The notes beneath the pieces are model-generated. The model was given only the letters and a program-made list of their open reading frames with translations, searched no databases and was not told the origin of the DNA. Shown here piece by piece: positions 30,498 to 39,283 of a DNA stretch of 64,000 nt. The stretch is from Candidatus Rhodoferax odensensis (GTDB taxonomy: Bacteria > Pseudomonadota > Gammaproteobacteria > Burkholderiales > Burkholderiaceae_C), in assembly GCA_016718405.1 (NCBI GenBank), contig JADKDJ010000033.1, forward strand, positions 1 to 64,000, written 5' to 3'. Position 1 is the first letter of the stretch. The number at the start of each line of letters is the position of its first letter. The translations under genes and the position numbers were made by a program.

Positions 30498-31437
30498 CGC
30501 GCCGACCATCGCCCATCTGCCGATCAGCCCGCCGAGCCGTCCCAAGTTGTTGGTGGTCGACGACCAGCCAATTAACATCCAGATCCTGCATCAGCTGTTC
30601 TCGGCCACCTGCCAGGTTTTCATGGCCACCAGTGGCGAGCAGGCACTGCAGGTCTGCCACGACAAACAGCCCGACCTGATCCTGCTTGACGTGGTGATGC
30701 CAGGGATGGACGGATACGCGGTGTGTCGGCAGCTAAAAGCCGATGAGGCCACGGCACACATTCCGGTGATCTTCGTCACGGGTCACAACGACCCTGAGCA
30801 GGAAACCCTGGGGCTGGATGTCGGCGCCGTGGATTTCATCGCCAAACCGGTCAACCCCAAGGTTGTACAAGCGCGCGTCAAGACGCAGCTGACACTCAAG
30901 TTCCAGGCCGATCTGCTGCGCCAGTTGGTGTATCTGGATGGTCTCACCGGCGCATACAACCGCCGCTACTTTGATCAACAACTCGGCCATGAGTGGGCGC
31001 GCAGCGTGCGGTCTGGCACACCACTGTCCATGATTCTGCTCGACGTTGACTTCTTCAAGCGCTACAACGATTTCTACGGGCATCAGGCCGGCGACGATTG
31101 CCTCAGACAGGTTGCGGCCACGCTCAAGAGCCATCTGCGTCGCCCGGCTGACTTGGCAGCTCGGTATGGCGGCGAAGAGTTCGCCTGCATCCTGCCCGAG
31201 ACCAGCTTTGACGACGCGCTGGAGCTCGCCAACCAGCTCGGGCAACAGGTGCAGTCCTTGCACATCGCTCACGCGCGTTCAGACGCAGCAACGGTGGTCA
31301 GTGTCAGCCTGGGCGTGGCTGCCCGCGAGGGTGATAGCCGCGGCTCGGCTGGAGAATTGCTGGGCTTGGCCGATACACAGCTCTACCGCGCCAAGAGCAC
31401 CGGGCGAGCGCGTGCGTGCGGCGAACGACTCGGCTAA
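30487..31437 (+). CDS. Response regulator with GGDEF output (REC-GGDEF)
   Basis: A 316-residue regulator of the PleD/WspR type. The receiver domain (about 20-135) has phospho-acceptor Asp68 in LILLDVVMPGMDGY, the acidic pair VVDDQ and the conserved Lys in FIAKPVN. The GGDEF domain (about 147-310) has active loop GGEEF (228-232) and an intact inhibitory RxxD site (RPAD, 219-222). Phosphorylation should switch on cyclic di-GMP synthesis. The start lies inside the last 11 bases of the hybrid kinase gene, so expression is translationally coupled and the two proteins very probably form one pathway. A hairpin with T run follows at 31470-31503. Confidence 0.94.
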   Translation: MLSDAPTIAHLPISPPSRPKLLVVDDQPINIQILHQLFSATCQVFMATSGEQALQVCHDKQPDLILLDVVMPGMDGYAVCRQLKADEATAHIPVIFVTGHNDPEQETLGLDVGAVDFIAKPVNPKVVQARVKTQLTLKFQADLLRQLVYLDGLTGAYNRRYFDQQLGHEWARSVRSGTPLSMILLDVDFFKRYNDFYGHQAGDDCLRQVAATLKSHLRRPADLAARYGGEEFACILPETSFDDALELANQLGQQVQSLHIAHARSDAATVVSVSLGVAAREGDSRGSAGELLGLADTQLYRAKSTGRARACGERLG

Positions 31438-31458
31438 CGCGAAGAGGCGACGATCGGA

Positions 31459-31464
31459 TACAAT
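31459..31464 (+). promoter_or_regulatory. -10-like box TACAAT ahead of the guaC leader
   Basis: A near-consensus -10 element directly before the hairpin at 31470. The -35 region is poor (AACGCG at 17-bp spacing). If used, transcription would begin at about the first base of the hairpin, giving a guaC leader of about 125 bases that starts with a terminator-like structure. Confidence 0.3.
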
Positions 31465-31469
31465 CAACC

Positions 31470-31503
31470 ACCGGGCCCAAGCAATTGAGGACCGGTTTTT
31501 TTT
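31470..31503 (+). terminator. Hairpin plus T8, terminator or guaC attenuator
   Basis: ACCGG pairs with CCGGT (31470-31474 and 31492-31496), extended by a two-base inner pairing after one mismatch, and is followed by eight Ts. It lies 32 bp after the stop of the REC-GGDEF gene, so it most simply ends that transcript. A -10-like box directly in front raises the alternative of an attenuator for guaC. Confidence 0.6.
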
Positions 31504-31596
31504 GGCCTGCGGTTTTTGCACCAGGTGATCATCTGCCGGACCCCACTCCCAAGCGCTCCACTGTTAGACAACCCTTGAATCCGGAGCTTGGTCACC

Positions 31597-32574
31597 ATGG
31601 AAATCTTTGACTACGACAACATCCTGCTGCTGCCACGCAAGTGCCGCGTGCAGAGTCGCTCTGAGTGTGACGCCAGCACAGTGCTGGGCGGTCGGCGCTT
31701 TCGCATCCCGGTCGTCCCCGCCAACATGAAGACGGTAGTCAACGAGACCATCTGCGCCTGGCTGGCGCGATCGGGCTACTTCTATGTCATGCACCGCTTT
31801 GACCTGGATAACGCCAAGTTCGTCAGCGACATGAGGGCACAGGGCCTCTACGCCTCGATCTCGTTGGGCGTCAAGAAGGCGGACTACGATACCGTCGACC
31901 AGATGGTGCTGCAGGGCTTGTCTCCCGACTACATCACGATCGACATCGCGCACGGCCACGCCGACAGCGTGAAAGACATGATCGCGTGCCTGAAGGAAAA
32001 ACTCCCCGGCGCCTTCATCGTCGCTGGCAACGTGGGCACTCCAGAGGCCGTAATCGACCTGGAAAACTGGGGGGCCGACGCCACCAAGGTCGGCATTGGA
32101 CCAGGCAAGGTCTGCATCACCAAACTCAAGACCGGCTTTGGCACCGGTGGCTGGCAACTGAGCGCGCTGAAATGGTGTGCGCGGGTAGCCACCAAACCGA
32201 TCATCGCCGACGGTGGCATCCGCGAACATGGTGACATCGCAAAATCAATCCGCTTTGGCGCCACGATGGTAATGATCGGTTCGATGCTGGCCGGGCACGA
32301 GGAAAGCCCGGGGCAGACTGTGGAAGTCGACGGCAAGCTCTACAAGGAGTACTACGGCTCGGCCAGCGACTTCAACAAGGGTGAATACCGTCACGTTGAA
32401 GGCAAGCGCATTCTGGAGCCGATCAAGGGCAAGTTGTCGCAGACCATGGTGGAAATGGAGCAGGACATTCAAAGCTCCATAAGCTACTCCGGTGGCAAGC
32501 AGCTGATGGACATTCGAAAGGTGAACTACGTGACCCTGGGCGGCGACAACGCGGGCGAGCATCTGCTGATGTGA
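31597..32574 (+). CDS. guaC: GMP reductase
   Basis: It converts GMP to IMP with NADPH, releasing ammonia. ATG at 31597 has CCGGAG 10 bases upstream; the TTG at 31588 is less likely. The 325-residue protein belongs to the IMPDH/GMPR TIM-barrel family: MEIFDYDNILLLPRKC at the start, NMKTVVNETI, DIAHGHADSV, the catalytic-Cys loop VGIGPGKVCITKLKTGFG and the phosphate-binding ADGGIREHGDIAKS. It lacks CBS domains, which separates it from IMP dehydrogenase. The length matches the shorter bacterial GMPR type. It follows a cyclic di-GMP gene pair but is probably a separate unit. Confidence 0.93.
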   Translation: MEIFDYDNILLLPRKCRVQSRSECDASTVLGGRRFRIPVVPANMKTVVNETICAWLARSGYFYVMHRFDLDNAKFVSDMRAQGLYASISLGVKKADYDTVDQMVLQGLSPDYITIDIAHGHADSVKDMIACLKEKLPGAFIVAGNVGTPEAVIDLENWGADATKVGIGPGKVCITKLKTGFGTGGWQLSALKWCARVATKPIIADGGIREHGDIAKSIRFGATMVMIGSMLAGHEESPGQTVEVDGKLYKEYYGSASDFNKGEYRHVEGKRILEPIKGKLSQTMVEMEQDIQSSISYSGGKQLMDIRKVNYVTLGGDNAGEHLLM

Positions 32575-32769
32575 CGCCTTGGGGCCAGTGCCCCCCCCAA
32601 TTGGCCCGCCCCTCGGTGCGGCGGGCACCTTGGCGCGAACGCGCCGCACCTGTCAGCCCAACGACAGCAATCCCTGGCGCACAAGCACAAGCAGGCCCTA
32701 AAGCCGATGTATCCTGTGCCCAGCACCCTCCCCGTTGTGCCGACTGTGGCCGGCCAATCAAACACCATC

Positions 32770-33639
32770 ATGAAAATCGCGGTACTGGGTATTGGTTTTA
32801 TGGGCTACCCCTTGGCTCGACGCCTGTGCCAGGCCGGGCATGAAGTGCATGCCTGGAATCGCACCCAAGCCAAAGCCGATCCGCTGGCCGACTTCGGCGC
32901 GCGTGTCCACCAACAGCCCCACGATGCCGTCGCCAACGTGGAGGCCGTTGTGTGTGTGCTTGAGAATGGTGAGGTGGTGGCCCACGTTTTGTTCGAGTTG
33001 GGTGTTGCCGCCGCGGCTCCGGTCGGGGCCACCATCGTGGACCTGTCCTCCATCAAGCCGGAGCAGGCACGTGACCACGCCGCGCGGCTGAGCGAAATCG
33101 GTATCAACCATCTGGACGCGCCGGTCTCCGGCGGCACACTGGGCGCCGAGAGCGGCACGCTCGCCATCATGGTGGGCGGCAAAGCCATCGATTTCGAGCG
33201 CATGCGTGAGCTGCTTGCCGTGTTCGGTCGCGCCACCCACGTCGGCCCACACGGCTGCGGTCAGCTGGCCAAACTGGCCAACCAGATGATCGTGGGCATC
33301 ACCATCGGGGCAGTGGCCGAGGCGCTGCTGCTGTGCAAGAAAGGCGGGGCAAGCATGGCCAAGGTGAAGGAAGCCATTGCCGGAGGTTTTGCCGACAGCC
33401 GCATCCTGCAGGTGCACGGGCAGCGGATGGTGGAGCACAATTTCAACGCCCATGCGCGCCTGTCGATCCAGCTCAAAGACTTGCGCAACGCTTTGGCCAC
33501 CGCCAACGAGATTGGCTATGAAGCACCGATCACGACACTGTTTGAGAGCCTCTACGCCCAGGCCGCTGATCACGGCCTGAGCGACTTGGACCACTCGGCG
33601 CTGTTCCTGGAACTGGCCAGTCGAAACGGCATCGGCTGA
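32770..33639 (+). CDS. 3-hydroxyisobutyrate dehydrogenase-family oxidoreductase
   Basis: A 289-residue NAD(P)-dependent beta-hydroxyacid dehydrogenase. ATG at 32770 reads MKIAVLGIGFMGYPLARRL, the Rossmann fold with GxGxMG. The substrate-binding signature is DAPVSGGTLGAESGTL, and the catalytic Lys lies in GCGQLAKLANQMIV. Family members act on 3-hydroxyisobutyrate, tartronate semialdehyde, or glyoxylate and succinic semialdehyde; sequence alone does not decide between them. The 195 bp upstream contains two GC-rich inverted repeats (32604-32626 and 32632-32645) without T runs. No valine or glyoxylate pathway genes are adjacent. Confidence 0.9.
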   Translation: MKIAVLGIGFMGYPLARRLCQAGHEVHAWNRTQAKADPLADFGARVHQQPHDAVANVEAVVCVLENGEVVAHVLFELGVAAAAPVGATIVDLSSIKPEQARDHAARLSEIGINHLDAPVSGGTLGAESGTLAIMVGGKAIDFERMRELLAVFGRATHVGPHGCGQLAKLANQMIVGITIGAVAEALLLCKKGGASMAKVKEAIAGGFADSRILQVHGQRMVEHNFNAHARLSIQLKDLRNALATANEIGYEAPITTLFESLYAQAADHGLSDLDHSALFLELASRNGIG

Positions 33640-33683
33640 GCGCTACACCAATTGACGCGCAGCCGCCCTAGGGTAATCACTAG

Positions 33684-34850
33684 ATGCTGCGGCAACTATT
33701 TCCCCCAAATAGGGGATGGCATTTCAAAGCAGATGCCGCTACAGTTTCTGCCCATGGCGGGCGCCTAGGTCAGTTTGCGACAGCGCCCCGTGCCCCCCTT
33801 GGACGAGAGCGCAACTTGCATTCCGCAGATCCCTCATTGCAGCGTGACAACCCCTCAGAGGCGATTGCATCGGTGTCGGATCAGGCTTTGTTCGAACTCG
33901 CGCCGGTGACGCTGTCACTGACCGATCACAGCGCGCTGTGGGTCACCTTTCAGGCCTTGCGCGCCCAAGGCGTGCAGGACATTGCAGACTATTTTTTGAG
34001 CGACCCGCGACGCCTGCAACAATGCTGGCAAGAGGTCGTACTGTTACGGGTCAACCATCGAGCCTTGAGCATGTACGAGGCTTGCAGCGAGACGGAAATG
34101 CTCGCGCGTTTTCGCGAAACCATTCACCCGGAGCGTCCAGCCGATTTGCTGCACTGGTTCGTCGCGCTGTGGAATTGCCACTCGGACCTGCAGCATGTTT
34201 CCTGCGACACGGTACGCTATTCGCTCAAGGGCAAGCGCATGGATGTGCGACTGCATGCGACGGTGCTGCCCGATTCACCGAGCCCATGGAGTCGCGTGCT
34301 GATATCGGCCGAAGACATCACGGCCAAGTTGGCAATAGAAAAGGAGAACGAACGCCTGGCGTGCATCGACCACTTGACCAACCTGTCTAATCGACGCGAC
34401 TTCATTGCCAAAGCCGCGACCGAGCTGTCACGCGCGCAACGTTACAACGCGCCGCTCACCATCCTGATGATCGACCTGGATCACTTCAAGAACGTCAACG
34501 ACTGCTTTGGTCACCATGTTGGGGACCGGGTTTTGGCTGCTTTCGCGGGCAAGCTGCGCCACTGCGTCCGAGAAGTTGACCTGACTGGGCGATTGGGCGG
34601 TGAGGAGTTTGCCGTGTTGTTGCCCAATACCTGCGCGCGCGAGGCCACCGATGTCATGAATCGCTTGCGCGACGAGCTTGCGCAATCACCGGTTGAATCG
34701 ACCGACAAGCACTCGATCTTCCTGACCATCTCGGTTGGATTGGCCGAACTCGCGCCCGGTATCGACAGCGTCGAGGCTTTCCTCTCCAAGGCCGACTCGG
34801 CCCTCTACACTGCCAAGCGCAGCGGCCGCAACCGCCTTTGCATCGGCTGA
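33684..34850 (+). CDS. PAS-GGDEF diguanylate cyclase, cytoplasmic
   Basis: A 388-residue protein predicted to make cyclic di-GMP. There are no clear membrane helices. A divergent PAS-like sensor (about 70-215; LFELAPVTLSLTDHSALW and the DITAKLAIEKENERL linker) precedes the GGDEF domain. The active loop GGEEF is at 305-309, the metal Asp in MIDLDHFKNVND, and the inhibitory site RxxD is intact (REVD, 296-299). The start at 33684 is the first ATG and the N-terminal 60 residues look low in structure, so a start further in is possible. It is monocistronic and convergent with the DEAD-box helicase gene. Confidence 0.88.
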   Translation: MLRQLFPPNRGWHFKADAATVSAHGGRLGQFATAPRAPLGRERNLHSADPSLQRDNPSEAIASVSDQALFELAPVTLSLTDHSALWVTFQALRAQGVQDIADYFLSDPRRLQQCWQEVVLLRVNHRALSMYEACSETEMLARFRETIHPERPADLLHWFVALWNCHSDLQHVSCDTVRYSLKGKRMDVRLHATVLPDSPSPWSRVLISAEDITAKLAIEKENERLACIDHLTNLSNRRDFIAKAATELSRAQRYNAPLTILMIDLDHFKNVNDCFGHHVGDRVLAAFAGKLRHCVREVDLTGRLGGEEFAVLLPNTCAREATDVMNRLRDELAQSPVESTDKHSIFLTISVGLAELAPGIDSVEAFLSKADSALYTAKRSGRNRLCIG

Positions 34851-34890
34851 CCGGCAGGCCAGCGGTCAGCCTGGCCCGCCGCCGCCCGAA

Positions 34891-36750
34891 TCAACGCGCT
34901 GGTTTGGCGAATCGCTTTTGCGCGTCACGCGGCACAAACACCTTGCCGCCACCAGCAGGTTTTGAGAATGCGGGCTTGTCAAAGTTCGGCTTGCGTGTTG
35001 CGAAGTCACCGCGCGGCATGGCGCTGTGATTGCGGTCGCCAGCGAAACGGTCGTTGAAACCGCCCTTGCGCTCGTAGTTGAAGCCCTCCCGGGCGCCGCT
35101 CGCACCACGATCATCACGTGCTGCAAAACCACCTGTGCCACCGGTGCGGTAGCCGCCGGAGCCCACATCGCCACGCCCGGCAAATCCACCGGCAAAGCCC
35201 TCACGGTTGGCGCCAAAGCCAGGCATGCGCCCCGCGCCGCCGCCGGCAAACTTGCGGTCACGCGAATGTTGATCGAAACCGCCACTGCGCTCGCGCCCGC
35301 CAAAGCCAGCCTTGGGTGCCCGGGGTTCCGCAAACCGCTGCTGTGGCTCAAGTCCGGGGATCGTCTCGGCTTTGAACTGCTGGCGGCTGTAGGCCTCAAT
35401 GTCATAAATCTTGCGACGGTCGCGAAACTCCGCAAACGTCACTGCCAAACCATCCCGACCTGCCCGGCCGGTGCGGCCGATGCGATGGGTGTAGTCCTCG
35501 GCCTTCATGGGCAGGCCAAAGTTGAAGACATGGCTTACCGTGGGCACGTCAATGCCGCGCGCGGCCACATCGGTGGCCACCAGAATCTGCACCTGCCCTT
35601 GGCGCAGCGCCATCAAGCGGCGGTTACGCAGGCCCTGGCTCAATGCGCCATGCAAGGCGACGGCCGAGAAACCATCCTGCTGCAAGTCATTGGCCAAGCC
35701 ATCACACTCGATCTGCGTGCTGGCAAACACGATCGCCTGGTTGATGCCGGCGTCGCGTAGCCAATGGTCGAGCAGTTTGCGCTTGTGCTGCGCGTTGTCA
35801 GCCCAGAACAGCACTTGCTTGATGTTGGCGTGCTTCTCTTGCGGTGAGTCGATCTGGATGCGCTGCGGCTCACGCATAACGCGGGCGGCAAGTTGCTGGA
35901 TGCGAGGCGCAAAGGTGGCACTGAACATCATGGTCTGTTTGCGCCCAATGGTCAGTTGGTTGATCTCGGCCAGGTCGTCCGAGAAACCCAGGTCCAGCAT
36001 GCGGTCTGCTTCGTCCACCACCAGAAACTGCACTTGATCGAGTTTGATCTGCATGGAGCGCTGCAGATCCAGCAAACGCCCAGGTGTAGCGACAACCAGG
36101 TCGGCGTTCTGCAACTTGGCAATCTGCAACTGATAGGGCATGCCGCCAACGATGTTGGCGATGCGCAAGCCGCGGCAGTGCTGCACCAAATCGATCGCGT
36201 CATGGGCCACCTGTTGGGCCAATTCACGGGTGGGACAAACCACCAGCGCGCCGGGCGTGGCTGGCTTGAAATTGCGGAAATTGGTGGGGTCCTTGCGCTT
36301 GGGACGTTTGGGAGGCGCTTCGCCCTTGGCGGCGGCCTCGGCGCATGCCTGCTCGAATTCAGCGCGCTCCTTGGCTTCGGCCTGCGCTCGCTGCGTCAGC
36401 AGTGTGTGCAACACGGGCAACAGGAAGGCGGCAGTCTTGCCACTGCCGGTCTGGCTGGAAACCATCAGATCGATGAAACGTGCCGCTTCAGCACCTTGTG
36501 CACTGCCCTGCATCGCCAACGGAATGGTCTTGCTCTGCACGGTCGTTGGCTGGGTAAAGCCCAGGTCCACGACGGCCCGAATCAGTTCAGGTGCCAGGCC
36601 CAAGGGCAAGAAGCCGTTTGGCACATCTAGCGTCGGTGCCGGCTCGGCGGCTGCCACAACGGCTGTTGCGGTGGCAAGCGCCTGCGCGCTGTCAGGGGAA
36701 AAGGTGTCGACCGGCGAAGCATCGCCCGTCGCTTCAAAAGCGTCAGTCAT
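34891..36750 (-). CDS. DEAD-box RNA helicase with Arg-Gly-rich tail
   Basis: An ATP-dependent RNA helicase of 619 residues, probably acting in ribosome assembly or RNA decay (RhlE/DeaD-like). Motifs: GFTQPTTVQSKTIPLAM (Q), SSQTGSGKTAAF (I), PTRELAQQ (Ia), VVDEADRMLD (II), MFSATF (III), ATDVAARGIDVP (V) and HRIGRTGRAGRDG (VI). A charged insertion (about 120-160, rich in Glu/Lys) lies between motifs I and Ia. The last 150 residues are rich in Gly, Arg, Phe and Asp (GGRERSGGF, GGFAGRGD), typical of RNA-binding tails. ATG at 36750 is preferred over the upstream TTG at 36798. The 255-bp gap to orn includes a 7-bp inverted repeat at 36936-36956 in the presumed leader. Confidence 0.93.
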   Translation of the reverse strand: MTDAFEATGDASPVDTFSPDSAQALATATAVVAAAEPAPTLDVPNGFLPLGLAPELIRAVVDLGFTQPTTVQSKTIPLAMQGSAQGAEAARFIDLMVSSQTGSGKTAAFLLPVLHTLLTQRAQAEAKERAEFEQACAEAAAKGEAPPKRPKRKDPTNFRNFKPATPGALVVCPTRELAQQVAHDAIDLVQHCRGLRIANIVGGMPYQLQIAKLQNADLVVATPGRLLDLQRSMQIKLDQVQFLVVDEADRMLDLGFSDDLAEINQLTIGRKQTMMFSATFAPRIQQLAARVMREPQRIQIDSPQEKHANIKQVLFWADNAQHKRKLLDHWLRDAGINQAIVFASTQIECDGLANDLQQDGFSAVALHGALSQGLRNRRLMALRQGQVQILVATDVAARGIDVPTVSHVFNFGLPMKAEDYTHRIGRTGRAGRDGLAVTFAEFRDRRKIYDIEAYSRQQFKAETIPGLEPQQRFAEPRAPKAGFGGRERSGGFDQHSRDRKFAGGGAGRMPGFGANREGFAGGFAGRGDVGSGGYRTGGTGGFAARDDRGASGAREGFNYERKGGFNDRFAGDRNHSAMPRGDFATRKPNFDKPAFSKPAGGGKVFVPRDAQKRFAKPAR

Positions 36751-37006
36751 AGATTTACTCACACGCGAGCGCCGCCAATCAAGCGGCTGCTCCGTCAATG
36801 GTTAAGAAACATCAACCATCAAACGGAACCTGCTCTGACTCACTAGGAGTTCAATCAGCGCTGGGGGCCCTTTTTTGCTGGCTCGCTGCTGCGAACCTGC
36901 CATGGACCCTGTGAATGAGGGGAGATGTACAAATTTGCACTGTTGTTCTCAGTGCAGCCTTGCATTATGGCACGGATTCGGGTTTCTACCTAATTCCAAG
37001 CGCAAT

Positions 37007-37591
37007 TCATCCCAAGTTCATGAAGTGCTGCCGGTAGTGCTGCAGCTCGTCAATTGATTCGTGCACATCCGCCAACGCCGTGTGTCGCTGGTGCTTTTTG
37101 AAACCCTTGTAGACATCCGGCCGCCAACGCTTGGACAGCTCCTTGAGCGTGCTGACGTCCACGTTGCGGTAGTGAAAGAATGCTTCGAGCTTGGGCATGT
37201 ACTTGGCCAGAAAACGTCGATCCTGCCCAATGCTGTTGCCACACAGTGGCACACTTTTTTTGGGCACATATCGGGCAAGGAATTCGATCAACGCTGCCTC
37301 TGCCTCCTGCTCGGTTAGTGTGGAAGCGCGCACCTTTTCAGTCAGACCGCTCTTGCCGTGCGTACCCTTGTTCCAGGCGTCCATGCCGTCGAGCAGGCTC
37401 TCACTCTGGTGAATCACCAGAACCGGCCCCTCGGTCCGGGTGTCGAGTGTCGGTCCGGTCACGACGACAGCAATCTCTATGATGCGATCAAGCTCCGGGT
37501 CAAGTCCCGTCATTTCACAGTCCAGCCAGACCAAATTCTGGTCCGACTTTGCAAGCGGTGCACAGGTTGCGGGCAGCGAGGTGTCAGTCAT
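37007..37591 (-). CDS. orn: Oligoribonuclease
   Basis: A 3'-5' exoribonuclease of 194 residues that degrades 2-5-nucleotide RNAs and the pGpG left from cyclic di-GMP breakdown. The DEDDh exonuclease residues are visible: LVWLDCEMTGLDPELDRIIEIA (D, E), a mid-protein region NSIGQDRRFLAKYMP (D), and HTALADVHESIDEL (H and D). ATG at 37591 fits family length. It is divergent from the M48 protease gene, with 37 bp between starts. Given three GGDEF genes nearby, its role in clearing pGpG is relevant. Confidence 0.96.
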   Translation of the reverse strand: MTDTSLPATCAPLAKSDQNLVWLDCEMTGLDPELDRIIEIAVVVTGPTLDTRTEGPVLVIHQSESLLDGMDAWNKGTHGKSGLTEKVRASTLTEQEAEAALIEFLARYVPKKSVPLCGNSIGQDRRFLAKYMPKLEAFFHYRNVDVSTLKELSKRWRPDVYKGFKKHQRHTALADVHESIDELQHYRQHFMNLG

Positions 37592-37614
37592 GCGCCTGAT
37601 TGTCGCCGATGGCC

Positions 37615-37620
37615 TACACT
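37615..37620 (+). promoter_or_regulatory. -10-like TACACT just before the M48 protease ATG
   Basis: TACACT lies eight bases before the ATG at 37629, so the transcript would start at or near the ATG. No Shine-Dalgarno site is evident in the short gap. The -35 region is not clear. Confidence 0.35.
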
Positions 37621-37628
37621 CTGGCGCC

Positions 37629-38909
37629 ATGGTCGAACCGAATCCCTTTGCAATCCCTTCCATCGCACTGAGCCTGGCGTTTGCCCTTGCATTGCTGTTG
37701 GGGTTTGTCGCCAGCATCTGGCTGAGCTCGCGTCAGGTTCGTCATGTGATCCGGCACCGGGTTGCGGTACCTCCCGCATTCGCCCCGACCATTGCGCTGC
37801 CGGCGCACCAGAAAGCCGCCGACTACACCGTGGCCAAAGTGAAACTGGGCTTGATCGAGGCGGCCATTGGCGTGCTTGTGCTGCTCGCTTGGACCTTGCT
37901 GGGCGGGCTTGACGCGCTCAATCAAACCCTTGCTGCGCGCCTGAGCGGCGGCATGACGCAGCAGCTCGTCTTGCTGGGCTGTTTCGCACTGATCAGCGGA
38001 ACAATCGACCTGCCGCTGAGCTGGTACCAGACTTTCGTGCTGGAGGCGCGTTTCGGTTTCAACAAAATGACGCTGGGCCTGTGGTTGTCGGACCTGCTCA
38101 AATCCACTGCCATGGGAGCCGTTATTGGTCTGCCCATCGCAGCGTCGATTCTCTGGTTGATGGGCGCCGCTGGTTCGGTCTGGTGGCTGTGGGCCTGGGG
38201 GCTTTGGATCGGCTTCAATCTGTTGCTGCTGATGATCTATCCGACCTTCATCGCGCCGCTGTTCAACCAATTCAAGCCACTGGAAGACGAAACACTGAAA
38301 GCGCGCGTGACCGCCTTGATGCAGCGCTGTGGCTTTGCTGCCAAGGGTCTGTTCGTGATGGATGGCAGCAAGCGCAGCGCTCATGGCAACGCGTACTTCA
38401 CCGGTTTTGGCGCGGCCAAGCGAGTCGTCTTCTACGACACCCTGCTGGCCAAGCTGAACCCCGGCGAAGTGGAGGCGGTGCTGGCGCATGAGCTGGGGCA
38501 CTTCAAGCACAAGCACATCATCAAGCGGATTGTGGCGATGTTCACCGTCAGTCTGCTCGGCTTTGCCCTGCTGGGTTGGCTTGCCGGCAAACCCTGGTTC
38601 TACGTTGGCTTGGGCGTCACACCCAATTTTGATGCACCCAACGACGCGCTGGCCTTGTTATTGTTTGCATTGGTGATACCGACGTTTGGCTTCTTCATCT
38701 CGCCCTTGTTTGCGCAACTTTCGCGCCGCCACGAGTTCGAAGCTGACGCCTACGCCGCCGCCCACACCAGCGCCGGCGAGTTGGGCAGCGCCTTGCTCAA
38801 GCTCTACGAAGACAATGCCTCAACGCTGACACCCGACCCGGTCTATGTGAAGTTTCACTACTCGCATCCGCCGGCATCCGAGCGCCTGGCGCGTTTGCAA
38901 GGCTGCTAA
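37629..38909 (+). CDS. M48-family membrane metallopeptidase (CAAX protease-like)
   Basis: An integral-membrane zinc protease of 426 residues. Several hydrophobic segments precede the active site, starting with IALSLAFALALLLGFVASIWL. The zinc motif HELGH is near residue 287 and the third ligand Glu is in HEFEADAYA near 369. The region TFIAPLFNQFKPLEDETLKARV, followed by GFAAKGLFVMDGSKRSAHGNAYFTG, is typical of the Ste24/CAAX protease 1 branch rather than HtpX. Bacteria have no prenylated substrates, so it probably acts in membrane protein quality control. It is followed 16 bp later by the pterin dehydratase gene, suggesting one transcript with rsgA. Confidence 0.92.
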   Translation: MVEPNPFAIPSIALSLAFALALLLGFVASIWLSSRQVRHVIRHRVAVPPAFAPTIALPAHQKAADYTVAKVKLGLIEAAIGVLVLLAWTLLGGLDALNQTLAARLSGGMTQQLVLLGCFALISGTIDLPLSWYQTFVLEARFGFNKMTLGLWLSDLLKSTAMGAVIGLPIAASILWLMGAAGSVWWLWAWGLWIGFNLLLLMIYPTFIAPLFNQFKPLEDETLKARVTALMQRCGFAAKGLFVMDGSKRSAHGNAYFTGFGAAKRVVFYDTLLAKLNPGEVEAVLAHELGHFKHKHIIKRIVAMFTVSLLGFALLGWLAGKPWFYVGLGVTPNFDAPNDALALLLFALVIPTFGFFISPLFAQLSRRHEFEADAYAAAHTSAGELGSALLKLYEDNASTLTPDPVYVKFHYSHPPASERLARLQGC

Positions 38910-38925
38910 CCACCGGGACTGACAC

Positions 38926-39261
38926 ATGAAGAGCATGTTCAACACAAAGAACTGGTCCGGGCAAAACCGTCTCGCCCTGACGGCCACCCAAATCGTCGCA
39001 GGACTGGCCAAACTTGACAGCTGGCGCCTGCATGGCGAAGCGGCGCAGGTAGCGATCGAGAAGACCTTTGTATTCGACAACTTCGACGAAACCATGGCCT
39101 TTATCAACGGCGTGGCTTTCATTGCCAAGCGACAGGACCATCATCCGGAAATCCTGTTGACCTACAACCGCTGCGTCGTGCGCTTCAACACGCACGATGT
39201 GGGCGGCATCTCCAGCACCGATATCGAATGCGCCGCGCAAGTGGACGCCCTGCTCGCATGA
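38926..39261 (+). CDS. phhB: 4a-hydroxytetrahydrobiopterin dehydratase
   Basis: A 111-residue pterin-4a-carbinolamine dehydratase, which recycles the cofactor used by phenylalanine hydroxylase. The signature is FNTHDVGGISSTDIECAAQVD near the C terminus, preceded by the catalytic-His region KRQDHHPEILLTYNRC. It lies between the M48 protease and rsgA genes with short gaps (16 and 22 bp). No phhA is in the window, so the substrate supply is elsewhere; some bacterial homologues act instead in molybdopterin metabolism. Confidence 0.92.
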   Translation: MKSMFNTKNWSGQNRLALTATQIVAGLAKLDSWRLHGEAAQVAIEKTFVFDNFDETMAFINGVAFIAKRQDHHPEILLTYNRCVVRFNTHDVGGISSTDIECAAQVDALLA

Positions 39262-39283
39262 ACATCGATTGCGGAGCACCAGC

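Noticed and set aside
32604..32645. Two GC-rich inverted repeats after guaC considered as terminators
   Set aside because: Neither is followed by a T run on either strand, so terminator function is not supported.
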